Below, piece after piece: positions 7,194-15,242 of a DNA stretch of 21,500 nt. This stretch comes from Candidatus Cloacimonadota bacterium (GTDB taxonomy: Bacteria > Cloacimonadota > Cloacimonadia > Cloacimonadales > TCS61). Under the pieces are notes generated by a model, which made no database searches, had not been told where the DNA came from, and saw only the letters and a program-made list of their open reading frames with translations. How positions within the stretch are numbered: the first letter of the stretch is position 1; each line of letters starts with the position of its first letter. Both the position numbers and the translations under genes were made by a program. The stretch spans positions 1-21,500 of the forward strand of contig JAUVIJ010000005.1 in NCBI GenBank assembly GCA_030592835.1. Reading direction: 5' to 3'.

Positions 7194-8393
7194 TTATCTA
7201 ACTATTGAGTTTCCTTTTTTCATTTTCTGGAACTTTCTTAATAAGATCAGAGATGTGATTCCTAAAGCTGTGAACATTCCAACCCAGGTGTAAGTTGGAA
7301 TAGTACCCAGTTTGTCGAGAGATATCCCAATGAAAGGAGCCAGTATTGCAAATCCCAGACTGGCTGCAAGACTGACCAGCGAAATCACAGTTGCCCTGAA
7401 TTTATCCTTGATATGATGATTGATATAGAATCGCAACGTTGGGGAATACAATCCCCTTACTATTTGCTGTAGACCAAGGATTAATATTGCAGCGGGGGTA
7501 ATAATCAGAACGGGTAATAAATAGGATAGAGAAATAATTATCCCCAGGCTGATCAGGATTTTTCTGGGTCTGGTATCGTAGAATTTTCTAACTAGATATT
7601 TTGAGGAAAAAGCCGCGACAAGATTGAAGTATAGGAAAATAAATCCAAACAATTTAACATCGATATCTACATGCTTAAAATAGGGTTGATAAAGCCAGAA
7701 GGAAGCCCTAAAAGCAAAACCCATCAGGGCAGCAAACATAACTGTCCAGAATATCCGCGGGGTTTTAAAAACAACATTAATACTTTTTAATACATGAATC
7801 AGGTATTTATGCTCACTTTTTTTCCTTTCCGGATCGCTGAAACCGAAAGACAAAAAGATCGCAATTACCAGATTTACAATACTTATCCAGAAAGGAAGAA
7901 ACTTATTATATGAATAAGTTAAGCTACTGATAACCGACCCTATAGCATGCCCCATAAAGACATTAAAAGCAGCCTGACCTTCAATTTTCTGATACTCTTT
8001 TTTCCTCTCTAATTTTACCAGACTCTCATACAGGATTGCGGAATCAGCTCCACTGGAAAAAGTCATCCCGATACCAAAAAGGATTTCGGCAAAAATGAAA
8101 ACATAAAATGATTGGAATATAATATAGATCAATAATCCCGAAGCACAGAAAAAACCACTGCAAACCAGAGATAAATGACGAGAAATTTTATCTGCTATAG
8201 CTCCAGTTGGAACTTCGAAAAAGATCACGGCAATTGCCGAAATTGATTGTAAAAGCATGATCTGTGAATAATTTAAACCCTTGAACAGCATATAAGGTAT
8301 AAGAATTGGACCGATAATAAGCATGTTGAAAAAAAAACGGAAATAGGGATAGAGTTTTACATTCTTTGTCGAATTTTCCTGAAGATTAATCAC
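7194..8393 (-). CDS. Major facilitator superfamily transporter
   Basis: Inner-membrane transporter of 399 residues with about twelve hydrophobic segments, the usual MFS layout and length. The loop between helices 2 and 3 carries the MFS signature VPTGAIADKISRH (about 61-73), and the central cytoplasmic loop is basic (SDPERKKSEHK). The best start is GTG at 8391-8393, preceded by AAAGGA at good spacing. It overlaps the last codons of the upstream RelA/SpoT gene by 8 bp, so translation is probably coupled. The substrate cannot be told from sequence; drug or metabolite export is typical of relatives with this opening. The gene converges on the propeller gene across 15 bp, and no clear hairpin terminator lies between them. 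Confidence 0.85.
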   Translation of the reverse strand: MINLQENSTKNVKLYPYFRFFFNMLIIGPILIPYMLFKGLNYSQIMLLQSISAIAVIFFEVPTGAIADKISRHLSLVCSGFFCASGLLIYIIFQSFYVFIFAEILFGIGMTFSSGADSAILYESLVKLERKKEYQKIEGQAAFNVFMGHAIGSVISSLTYSYNKFLPFWISIVNLVIAIFLSFGFSDPERKKSEHKYLIHVLKSINVVFKTPRIFWTVMFAALMGFAFRASFWLYQPYFKHVDIDVKLFGFIFLYFNLVAAFSSKYLVRKFYDTRPRKILISLGIIISLSYLLPVLIITPAAILILGLQQIVRGLYSPTLRFYINHHIKDKFRATVISLVSLAASLGFAILAPFIGISLDKLGTIPTYTWVGMFTALGITSLILLRKFQKMKKGNSIVR

Positions 8394-10386
8394 TATCGGA
8401 AATCCTTTTCTTTATGATCCAGCTTACTCGTGAGATGCGTTCCGGTTCTTTTCTCATCAGATTTCTGAATCCCGGGTTTCTACAATTTTCCCGGTGAATC
8501 GTTATACCGCGTCCTCTGGTTGTGTAACCCAGAATTGGATCTCCCGGTCGCGGATTACAACATTTGGCAAACCTGACCATTACATTCTCAATATCTTCCA
8601 GAGAAATTGATACTTTACCTGGAAAAGAGGTAGAAAATTCAGAAATTTTATCCGGTTTTTCTTCTGTTTCCTTTATTTTATCGATCAGTAGATCCTTTTC
8701 TTCAGGAAATAAAACGTCTTTAATTTCCTGAAAGTCCAGGCTGCCCTTGCCTAATTCAGCAAAAAAAGTCCTGAGATCATTATATTTCAGGCTTCTTGCC
8801 AGTTTAATAATGTCCTGTTCATGTTTAAACTTAACCGGCAATTTACGGATTCTCTTATAGAATAATTCCTTTCCCAGTTGGACATCTTCCTGCAGATCTA
8901 CCATTCGAAAATGTGATCTTACTTTTTGCCGGGCTTTAGCTGATTTCAGGATCTTGATCCAATCCCTGCTTGGCTTTGCCTGTGGAGATGTCAGAATTTT
9001 GACGACATCTCCGGACTTTAATTCTGCACGGATAGTCTTATGCTTACCATTTATGAGGGCTCCGATACAATGAAAACCAACTTCAGAATGGACTTTGAAG
9101 GCAAAATCGAGAGGAGTGGAATGTTTTCGTAGTTTAATATATTCATTCTCGGGGGTACGAACTACTATTATATCAGGATACAGGTTTAATTTAAGAGAAT
9201 CAAGAAATGACAATGAATCAAAGGATTTCTGGTTCTGTAATAATGATCTGATCCAGATCAGTTGTTTATCAAAGGAGTTCTGCACTTTATCGATAATAAC
9301 TTCACCTTTGCGGTTGAAGAATTTACGGTAATTCAACTCTTTGTATTGCCAGTGGGCGGCAATACCCTCCTCTGCTATCAAATGCATTTCTTTCGTACGG
9401 ATTTGAACTTCAATCTTGTGGTTTCTTTTATCTAGAACGATGATATGAAGAGAACTGTAATTATTCGATTTCGCTTTAGCGATATAATCTTTAAAACTAT
9501 TCTCTAAGTAGGAAAATTTTGTCTGAATGATGCCAAGGATTTTATAACAATCTTCAATGGATTCGACGATGATCCTGAGCCCCATCAGATCTAAGATCTC
9601 ATCTAATTTTATACCTTTTATCTTATTCTTGCGATAGATACTGTAAAAATGTTTACTTCTGCCTGAAATTTCTCCTTTGATTTTATTATCTGTAAGGATC
9701 TTTCTGAAGTTGTTTTTGATCCTGTTTAAATATCCTTCCCGTTCATGTTTTTTCAAAGTCACCAGCTTTACGATCTTACGATATTCCAGGGGATGCAGGA
9801 TTTTAAAACTGAGATCCTCTAATTCCCACTGAATTTTAGCCAGACCGAATCTATTGGCGAGAGGAGCATAGATATCCATTGTTTCCCGAGCTATCCGGAG
9901 TCGTTTGTTTTCATTGAGAAATTCGAGAGTACGCATATTATGCAATCTGTCAGCCAGTTTTATTATAATGATCCGGATATCTTTTGTTATTGAAATCAGT
10001 AATTTTCTGTAGTTTTCCGCTTGTAGTTTCTGCCTTTTATCACTGCTTTTGTAAGTATATTTCTCAATTTTTGTTACTCCATCTACAAGCTGAGCAATCT
10101 CATCTCCAAAAGTATTTATGATATCTTTTCTCTGATATTCCGTATCTTCCAGAACATCATGCAGCAAACCAGCAACCAGGCTGGGAGTATCCATGTTCAT
10201 TGTTGCCAGAATAAAGGACACATTGACCGGATGGATCAGAAATTGTTCCCCGGATTTCCGGGTTTGACCTTTATGAGCTTTTCTGGCATAAAGACAAGCT
10301 TGCTTTAAGATCTCATGATCAATCTCGGGATTGATCCTTTGAACACTGGATATAAAATCGTCAGGTTCAATACAATCGAATTTCAT
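8386..10386 (-). CDS. RelA/SpoT-family (p)ppGpp synthetase/hydrolase lacking the ACT domain
   Basis: Stringent-response enzyme that makes and degrades (p)ppGpp. The hydrolase domain looks intact: H52, H76-D77, E80-D81 (LLHDVLEDT) and D146 (LADRLHNMRT). The synthetase domain at 241-350 also keeps its key residues: GRSKHFYSIY, D266 in LDLMGLR, Y310 in NNYSSLH, and E326 in EVQIRT. It should therefore be bifunctional (Rel/SpoT-like). A TGS domain lies at about 402-466 and a zinc-finger-like segment at 601-640 (C609, C610, H631, C635). The protein stops at residue 666, shortly after this segment, whereas long RSH proteins usually continue for 70-90 residues through an ACT/RRM domain. The ATG has TTGGAGC upstream. 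It is co-transcribed with the overlapping MFS gene. The short form looks natural, because the downstream gene overlaps its stop. Confidence 0.93.
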   Translation of the reverse strand: MKFDCIEPDDFISSVQRINPEIDHEILKQACLYARKAHKGQTRKSGEQFLIHPVNVSFILATMNMDTPSLVAGLLHDVLEDTEYQRKDIINTFGDEIAQLVDGVTKIEKYTYKSSDKRQKLQAENYRKLLISITKDIRIIIIKLADRLHNMRTLEFLNENKRLRIARETMDIYAPLANRFGLAKIQWELEDLSFKILHPLEYRKIVKLVTLKKHEREGYLNRIKNNFRKILTDNKIKGEISGRSKHFYSIYRKNKIKGIKLDEILDLMGLRIIVESIEDCYKILGIIQTKFSYLENSFKDYIAKAKSNNYSSLHIIVLDKRNHKIEVQIRTKEMHLIAEEGIAAHWQYKELNYRKFFNRKGEVIIDKVQNSFDKQLIWIRSLLQNQKSFDSLSFLDSLKLNLYPDIIVVRTPENEYIKLRKHSTPLDFAFKVHSEVGFHCIGALINGKHKTIRAELKSGDVVKILTSPQAKPSRDWIKILKSAKARQKVRSHFRMVDLQEDVQLGKELFYKRIRKLPVKFKHEQDIIKLARSLKYNDLRTFFAELGKGSLDFQEIKDVLFPEEKDLLIDKIKETEEKPDKISEFSTSFPGKVSISLEDIENVMVRFAKCCNPRPGDPILGYTTRGRGITIHRENCRNPGFRNLMRKEPERISRVSWIIKKRISDSD

Positions 10387-10409
10387 TGCTGCTCCAATAA
10401 ATCTTATGC

Positions 10410-10439
10410 ATCTAATTACAATCTAAAATCCACTGTCAA
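10410..10439 (-). promoter_or_regulatory. Possible sigma-70-type promoter of the RelA/SpoT gene
   Basis: On the reverse strand a perfect TTGACA (10439-10434) lies about 50 bp upstream of the ATG. After an 18-bp spacer comes TTAGAT (10415-10410), a poor -10 match. The -35 hexamer partly overlaps a 12-bp sequence, AAGTGTCATCAA (10438-10449 on the forward strand), that recurs at 11130-11141. Low confidence because the -10 element is weak. Confidence 0.3.
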
Positions 10440-10694
10440 GTGTCATCAATGAGTTCTGCATAATTTTCACCTCACCTTCAGTTTTCGTTACGATTTCTAG
10501 AAACTTCCACCCATCCCTCGAAAAATCTGATAGTTATATAGCGTAACAGGTTTAAGAAAAAAGGAATTAATTTAATAAAATGTCATATGTAAGTAGTTAA
10601 AAGAAATTCTAAAGATTTTATTCATCGCGAACGAAAAGAAAAATATTATAATTTGAAATGCTTTCTTTTTCTTAAAAACGGCATAATACAAATT

Positions 10695-10730
10695 GCGTTA
10701 AGAAATTGGCAATAAGCAAGCGTTAAGAAA
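10695..10730. repeat. Short direct repeat, GCGTTAAGAAA twice
   Basis: The 11-bp sequence GCGTTAAGAAA appears at 10695-10705 and 10720-10730, a 25-bp period, inside the long intergenic region. This could be a paired binding site or chance in AT-rich DNA. Confidence 0.45.
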
Positions 10731-10852
10731 AATCTACTGTTTGAGTTGTTTTGAATTTCTTTCATAGAAGCCATTTAGGAAATAACGAGTTCAGATTTTT
10801 TAGTGGTGTTTGCCAATTTTAGTAATTTGTGTTCGCCGGGAGTTTTTCTTTG

Positions 10853-10886
10853 CTTCGTTTCTTTTGTCGAAACAAAAAAAATGAAG
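10853..10886. repeat. Long imperfect hairpin (34 nt)
   Basis: The arms CTTCGTTTCTTTTGT (10853-10867) and ACAAAAAAAATGAAG (10872-10886) pair over 15 positions with one C/A mismatch and one G-T pair, closing on a CGAA tetraloop. The element resembles intergenic palindromes that recur in AT-rich genomes, but only one copy is present here. It does not sit directly after a gene, so a simple terminator role is unlikely. Confidence 0.6.
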
Positions 10887-10995
10887 AGTAATACTCTAAG
10901 TATAATCTTCTTGCTATTCTTTAGAATATAAAGGATTCAATGATTCTGAAATTTTTTCGGGGGTTGCATGCTAGGAACTACGACATGACAGGCAA

Positions 10996-11016
10996 TCCTC
11001 TCCTAAAAAGAGAGGA
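10996..11016. repeat. Hairpin TCCTCTC-7-GAGAGGA
   Basis: A perfect 7-bp stem (10996-11002 with 11010-11016) encloses the loop CTAAAAA. It is followed by a second weaker fold in which ATCCC (11023-11027) can pair with GGGAT (11056-11060). The whole block (about 10996-11060) looks like a purine/pyrimidine-biased intergenic repeat unit. Copy number cannot be judged from this window. Confidence 0.5.
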
Positions 11017-11246
11017 AGTTAGAATCCCCATTCTTATTATAGGAGAAGGAATTAAGGGATGAGGTTGCTTTAATGAAATTGAGGTTAATAGAGAAAATAT
11101 CTAAAATTCAGCGATTTTGTAGAACTCTTAAGTGTCATCAAGATCAGAAGGAATACAAACTGAAAATAATTTATCTCTGAACTTGATCCTGGTAGTAAAA
11201 AAAACTTGCATGAAAAAGTGAAATGGCAGGTTATGACAAAAAATCT

Positions 11247-11251
11247 GGAGG
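11247..11251 (+). promoter_or_regulatory. Shine-Dalgarno site that fixes the serC start
   Basis: GGAGG lies 4 bp before ATG at 11256. The in-frame upstream ATG at 11223 has no such site and would add eleven residues not seen in the family, so 11256 is taken as the start. Confidence 0.85.
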
Positions 11252-11255
11252 AATT

Positions 11256-12338
11256 ATGCAGAATAGAATACATAATTTCAGCGCTGGTCCGGCAGTGTTA
11301 CCGGAAGAAGTATTGCAGGAAATCCAGGAGGAGATGATCAGCTATAGGGGTCATGGTTTATCGGTAATGGAGATGAGTCATAGATCTAAGGTTTATCAGG
11401 GAATAATTGATGATGCCTGTGATGATGTTAATGAAATTTTATCACTCGGAAATGAATATGAAGTCCTGTTTCTTCAAGGTGGAGCAAGCACTCAGTTCTA
11501 TATGATCCCCTTGAATTTATGTGCTGATGATAAAGTTGCAAACTATGTAAATACTGGAGCCTGGGCAACAAAAGCATTGAAAGAAGCTGAAAAAATAGGC
11601 AAGAAAATACACATAGCTGCCAGTTCTAAAGATAAGGATTTCACTTACATACCGAAAGAGTTCTCTATTTCAGAAAATGCGGCTTATGTTCATATTACCA
11701 CAAATAATACGATCAGAGGTACGGAATACAAGATTGATCCTGACACTAACGGTATACCCCTTATTGCAGATATGTCTTCTAATATCATGAGTAAACCCAT
11801 AGATATTAAAAAATATGCACTTATTTATGCCGGTGCCCAGAAAAACATTGGTCCTGCTGGTACAACTCTGGTTATTATCCGTAAAGATATGATTGACAAA
11901 ATCAATCCCGGACTACCTACGATGATGGATTACAATACTCACATTGATAAAGGATCGATGTTCAATACACCTCCGTGTTTTGCCATTTATGTTACCGGTA
12001 AGGTCATCAGGTGGATATTGAATAAAGGCGGATTGAAAGCAATGGCGGAAATAAACAGAGAAAAAGCCGACTATATCTACAATATTCTGGACAATTCAGA
12101 TTTCTATCGGGGTACTGTTGTAAAAGAGGACAGATCTTTAATGAATATACCATTCAGATTACCGAGTGAAGAATTGGAAAAGAAATTCATAGCAGAAACG
12201 ATGGAAATGAATATGCTCAATCTTAAAGGACATCGTAGTGTAGGTGGATGCCGGGCTTCTCTATACAATTCACAACCTATGAAAGCGGTTCAGGATCTAG
12301 CTCAGTTTATGCTGGATTTTGAAAAGAAAAATAAGTAG
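11256..12338 (+). CDS. serC: Phosphoserine aminotransferase
   Basis: PLP enzyme of serine biosynthesis that converts 3-phosphohydroxypyruvate and glutamate into O-phosphoserine and 2-oxoglutarate. The 360-residue protein starts with HNFSAGPAVLPEEVL, the family hallmark. It carries MEMSHRSKVY (substrate binding), FLQGGASTQF (PLP phosphate), ITTNNTIRGTEY, the PLP lysine K196 in AGAQKNIGPAG, and the C-terminal GHRSVGGCRASLYN loop. The start at 11256 is chosen for its GGAGG. A strong hairpin terminator follows the stop directly, so serC is probably a single-gene unit read from a promoter in the long upstream spacer. No serA or serB lies beside it here. All expected motifs are present and nothing suggests loss of function. 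Confidence 0.96.
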   Translation: MQNRIHNFSAGPAVLPEEVLQEIQEEMISYRGHGLSVMEMSHRSKVYQGIIDDACDDVNEILSLGNEYEVLFLQGGASTQFYMIPLNLCADDKVANYVNTGAWATKALKEAEKIGKKIHIAASSKDKDFTYIPKEFSISENAAYVHITTNNTIRGTEYKIDPDTNGIPLIADMSSNIMSKPIDIKKYALIYAGAQKNIGPAGTTLVIIRKDMIDKINPGLPTMMDYNTHIDKGSMFNTPPCFAIYVTGKVIRWILNKGGLKAMAEINREKADYIYNILDNSDFYRGTVVKEDRSLMNIPFRLPSEELEKKFIAETMEMNMLNLKGHRSVGGCRASLYNSQPMKAVQDLAQFMLDFEKKNK

Positions 12339-12343
12339 ATATC

Positions 12344-12367
12344 AAAGGCGATCATGGTCGCCTTTTT
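12344..12367 (+). terminator. Rho-independent terminator after serC
   Basis: AAAGGCGA (12344-12351) pairs perfectly with TCGCCTTT (12358-12365) around the loop TCATGG, followed by further Ts. It begins 5 bp after the serC stop. It ends only 14 bp before the next start codon, leaving almost no room for a separate promoter and leader. Confidence 0.85.
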
Positions 12368-12381
12368 AATCTTATCAGTAA

Positions 12382-12888
12382 ATGAATCAGGAAAATAAGA
12401 TCACACTGGCTGCGTTTTATACTGCCCTGGCAGCGTCTATCTATATCATCGAGAGCCTTATTCCCCGGCCCTTACCTTTTCTGAAATTCGGGTTGGCCAA
12501 TGTTATAATATTGCTCCTACTTTACAGATACAATCTGGGATTTGTACTTACTGTGGCTGTTGGCAAGACAATTTTAGGTAGTTTAATTATTGGTACTCTG
12601 ATCAGCCCGACAACAATTATGTCACTTTCGGGAGGATTGGTGGCTCTATTGATCATGTTCACCCTGATCAATATGAAATTAGGTTTGAGTTTAGTCGGTG
12701 TAAGTATAGCTGGAGCAGTATTTCATAACCTTACCCAACTGGTTGTTGTCAGGATAATTCTTGTCCAAGAAAATAAGATATTTTATTTGACGTCCCTGCT
12801 AATAATTTTGGGAATAGTAACTGGTATTATAACAGGATTTCTGGCATTTATCATAAATCAAAAAATTCGGGGTAAATTACTGATATGA
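12382..12888 (+). CDS. Membrane protein of the Hpre_diP_synt_I / Gx transporter family
   Basis: Integral membrane protein of 168 residues with about five hydrophobic helices. The opening AAFYTALAASIYIIESLIPRPLPFLKFGLANV is the hallmark of a family annotated as heptaprenyl diphosphate synthase component I. Its layout resembles ECF-type substrate-binding (S) components, hence the alternative name Gx transporter. True prenyl synthase activity is doubtful for the membrane form. The start has no clear Shine-Dalgarno sequence and lies 14 bp after the serC terminator, so translation may be leaderless or the real promoter may sit within the terminator region. Its stop overlaps the start of the PBP gene (ATGA). 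The substrate is unknown; the link to a cell-wall operon would fit isoprenoid or envelope supply. Confidence 0.8.
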   Translation: MNQENKITLAAFYTALAASIYIIESLIPRPLPFLKFGLANVIILLLLYRYNLGFVLTVAVGKTILGSLIIGTLISPTTIMSLSGGLVALLIMFTLINMKLGLSLVGVSIAGAVFHNLTQLVVVRIILVQENKIFYLTSLLIILGIVTGIITGFLAFIINQKIRGKLLI

Positions 12889-15242
12889 AAAATAGAGTTA
12901 TCAGGATATTATGTATCTTCTGCATCTTGTTTGTTCTAATAACAGGTTTATTTTTTGGATTATTCCACTATTTCAGTAAAGAGTTGCCACCGTTATCAGA
13001 ATTGCAGCGATATGAAATGAAGGTCGGATCCGAAGTTTATGATCGTTATGATAATATGGTCTATATATTTTCTGTAGAGAAAAGACAGTTAACCAATCTT
13101 GACGAATTACCTGAATATCTAAAACAGGGTATTGTTGCTGTTGAGGACAAAAATTTTTATCGACACTGGGGAGTTGACCTTATCAGTTTTATGCGGGCAA
13201 TACTTGTTGATATTCGACAGGGTAGACTGGCTCAAGGTGCCAGCACGATAACACAGCAATTAGCCAGAAATATGTTCCTTACACTGGATAAAACCATCCC
13301 CAGAAAGATAAAGGAGTATCTGCTTGCAATCAAGATCGAGAAACACTATTCCAAAGATGAGATCCTGGAGATGTATCTTAACAAATCACCCTTCGGTCCC
13401 GGATTATACGGAGTAGAAGTGGCCGCATCCAAATATTTCAATAAAGAGGCTAAAGAACTATCCGTTTCGGAGGCAGCATTGCTCATCGGAATGCCACAAT
13501 TGCCGAGTGGATATTACCCTTTTCGATATCCGGAAAGAGCTTTGCGAAGAAGAAACTTTGTACTGAAGAGAATGCTGAATGAAAAAGTTATCAACGAAGA
13601 AGAATATCAGCTTTCGGTTGCAGATTCTCTGAATCTCTATATAGCTAAAAGCGATCAGGGTTCATCAGATTATTTTATCGAGCATATCAGACGGATCCTG
13701 GAAAAAAAATACGGTACGACCCAGTTATTTACCGGAGGATTGAAAATCTATACAACACTCGACCCTGAGTTACAGGTATATGCTGATAGTATGCTGAACA
13801 AGAAGTTGATCGAGTTTGAAAATAAAAACGATTATGAGTTTAAATACGAAGACTTTCCAGCTGATACTATCAATATTAAAACCCCTTATGTTCAGGGCGG
13901 TGTATTTTCTATTGAACCTGAAACCGGTTATGTCAGGATATTAATCGGAGGCAGGAATTTCAATCATAGTAAACTTAACCGGATAATGCAATCTAAAAGA
14001 CAACCCGGTTCTGCTTTTAAACCTATTGTTTATACAACTGCTCTCGTGAACGGATATACATTGGCTACGATCATTAAGGATGAACCAACTTGTTTTATTC
14101 AGTCAGACACCCTATTCTGGAAACCGAAGAATTATTCCAGAAAATATTTTGGTTATACACGGATGAGAATAGCATTGAAAAAATCCCGTAATGTGTATAC
14201 TGCCAGGATGATCTATGATGTCGGTCCTGATAAAGTGAAGATACTTGGTCAGAGGTTTGGTCTGACTACTCCGCTTTACCCATATTATACTCTGTCCGTT
14301 GGTGCTATCGAAGTTTTTCCATTTGAATTGATCTCTGCTTACACTACTTTTCCTAATTTGGGAGAACGGGTTAAACCAATTTTTATCAGAAGGGTTGAAG
14401 ATGAAAAAGGTAAGATATTAGAATCAACAGAAACGGAAAAGATCAGGGTTATAGATGAAAAAACCGCTTTCCTGATGACATCCCTTGTACAATCAGTAGT
14501 AGATGATGGTACCGGTATAGGTATCAGATGGAGAGGATATAAATGGGAGGCTGGTGGTAAAACAGGAACAACGGATGATTATCGTGATGCCTGGTTCATC
14601 GGATTTAACCGTAAACTGGTTACTGGAATCTGGGTTGGTTTTGATGATAACACTTCTCTTGGTGAAGGTCAGAGCGGGGCTGTTGCAGCATTACCAGCCT
14701 GGCCATATATAATGAGAGAAGCAATATACCTTGATTCCCCTCTCGATAACCAGGGACGACCGATCGTAGATGGTTCGAAATATAGTTTTATTAAACCCGA
14801 GGGTATTATCGAGATTACTATTTCCAAAGAAACAGGATTATTACCAAAAAGCATCTATGAAGACACTATTCCCGAGTATTTCATTTCAGGTACAGAACCA
14901 ACTCCACTTTCTGACAGCCTTGATTATAATTTCTATCCAACGATCTATCGGGAAAATGAAATGGATTCTCTTGTATATGATCTTGGCGGAAGACGTTATA
15001 TCTACCCTGATTCTATTCGTTATGAAGAAACTTTCCCGGATACGAACCATCCTGATTATATGGTTCTGAAACCGGAACATGTTCCAGATCCGATAGATCT
15101 CACCGGAGCTCATATTATTAAATACAAACGTTATGTAACAAGACCTGATAGTCTTCTAATCAACCAGCCCCCCTGGTTCACTGTAGTAGATTCGCTCGAT
15201 CCGATCGACCTGCTGATTGAGGAATTGATAAAGGCTGAATAG
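12885..15242 (+). CDS. Class A penicillin-binding protein (PBP1A type): glycosyltransferase plus transpeptidase
   Basis: Bifunctional peptidoglycan synthase anchored in the inner membrane. Residues about 6-30 are the membrane anchor. The GT51 glycosyltransferase domain (about 55-230) has its catalytic glutamate E87 in AVEDKNFYRHWGVD, then QGASTITQQLARN and a LNKSPFGPGLYGVEVA segment. The transpeptidase domain carries S376-A-F-K379 (SxxK), S434-R-N (SxN) and K559-T-G (KTG). All catalytic motifs are therefore intact. After the transpeptidase there is a tail of about 170 residues rich in acidic and proline residues, without a recognised domain. The 785-residue length is normal. It overlaps the gene before it (ATGA) and touches the one after it (TAGTG), so it is the core of a cell-envelope operon. 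Confidence 0.96.
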   Translation: MKNRVIRILCIFCILFVLITGLFFGLFHYFSKELPPLSELQRYEMKVGSEVYDRYDNMVYIFSVEKRQLTNLDELPEYLKQGIVAVEDKNFYRHWGVDLISFMRAILVDIRQGRLAQGASTITQQLARNMFLTLDKTIPRKIKEYLLAIKIEKHYSKDEILEMYLNKSPFGPGLYGVEVAASKYFNKEAKELSVSEAALLIGMPQLPSGYYPFRYPERALRRRNFVLKRMLNEKVINEEEYQLSVADSLNLYIAKSDQGSSDYFIEHIRRILEKKYGTTQLFTGGLKIYTTLDPELQVYADSMLNKKLIEFENKNDYEFKYEDFPADTINIKTPYVQGGVFSIEPETGYVRILIGGRNFNHSKLNRIMQSKRQPGSAFKPIVYTTALVNGYTLATIIKDEPTCFIQSDTLFWKPKNYSRKYFGYTRMRIALKKSRNVYTARMIYDVGPDKVKILGQRFGLTTPLYPYYTLSVGAIEVFPFELISAYTTFPNLGERVKPIFIRRVEDEKGKILESTETEKIRVIDEKTAFLMTSLVQSVVDDGTGIGIRWRGYKWEAGGKTGTTDDYRDAWFIGFNRKLVTGIWVGFDDNTSLGEGQSGAVAALPAWPYIMREAIYLDSPLDNQGRPIVDGSKYSFIKPEGIIEITISKETGLLPKSIYEDTIPEYFISGTEPTPLSDSLDYNFYPTIYRENEMDSLVYDLGGRRYIYPDSIRYEETFPDTNHPDYMVLKPEHVPDPIDLTGAHIIKYKRYVTRPDSLLINQPPWFTVVDSLDPIDLLIEELIKAE

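Larger units (their letters stand above)
10387..11255. other. Gene-free intergenic region of about 870 bp
   Basis: No convincing coding frame was found on either strand between the divergent RelA/SpoT and serC genes. The DNA is rich in A/T runs. It holds two clear hairpins (10853-10886 and 10996-11016) and a small palindrome AGAGTAATACTCT (10885-10897). A direct repeat GCGTTAAGAAA occurs at 10695 and 10720, a direct repeat AAGTGTCATCAA at 10438 and 11130, and an inverted pair AAATTGGCAA/TTGCCAATTT at 10703 and 10810. It must also contain promoters for both flanking genes. It may be decayed mobile or repeat DNA, but no gene remnant could be named. Confidence 0.7.

Noticed and set aside
11223..11255. 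Upstream ATG of serC (adds eleven residues)
   Set aside because: It has no ribosome site, whereas GGAGG precedes 11256, and the family begins close to the HNFSAGP motif.
10387..11255. CRISPR array or IS element in the intergenic region
   Set aside because: The repeats are too short and not regularly spaced, and there is no transposase frame or clear terminal inverted repeats.
11085..11273. Small reverse-strand frame upstream of serC
   Set aside because: It has no ribosome site and no recognisable family, and it overlaps the serC start.
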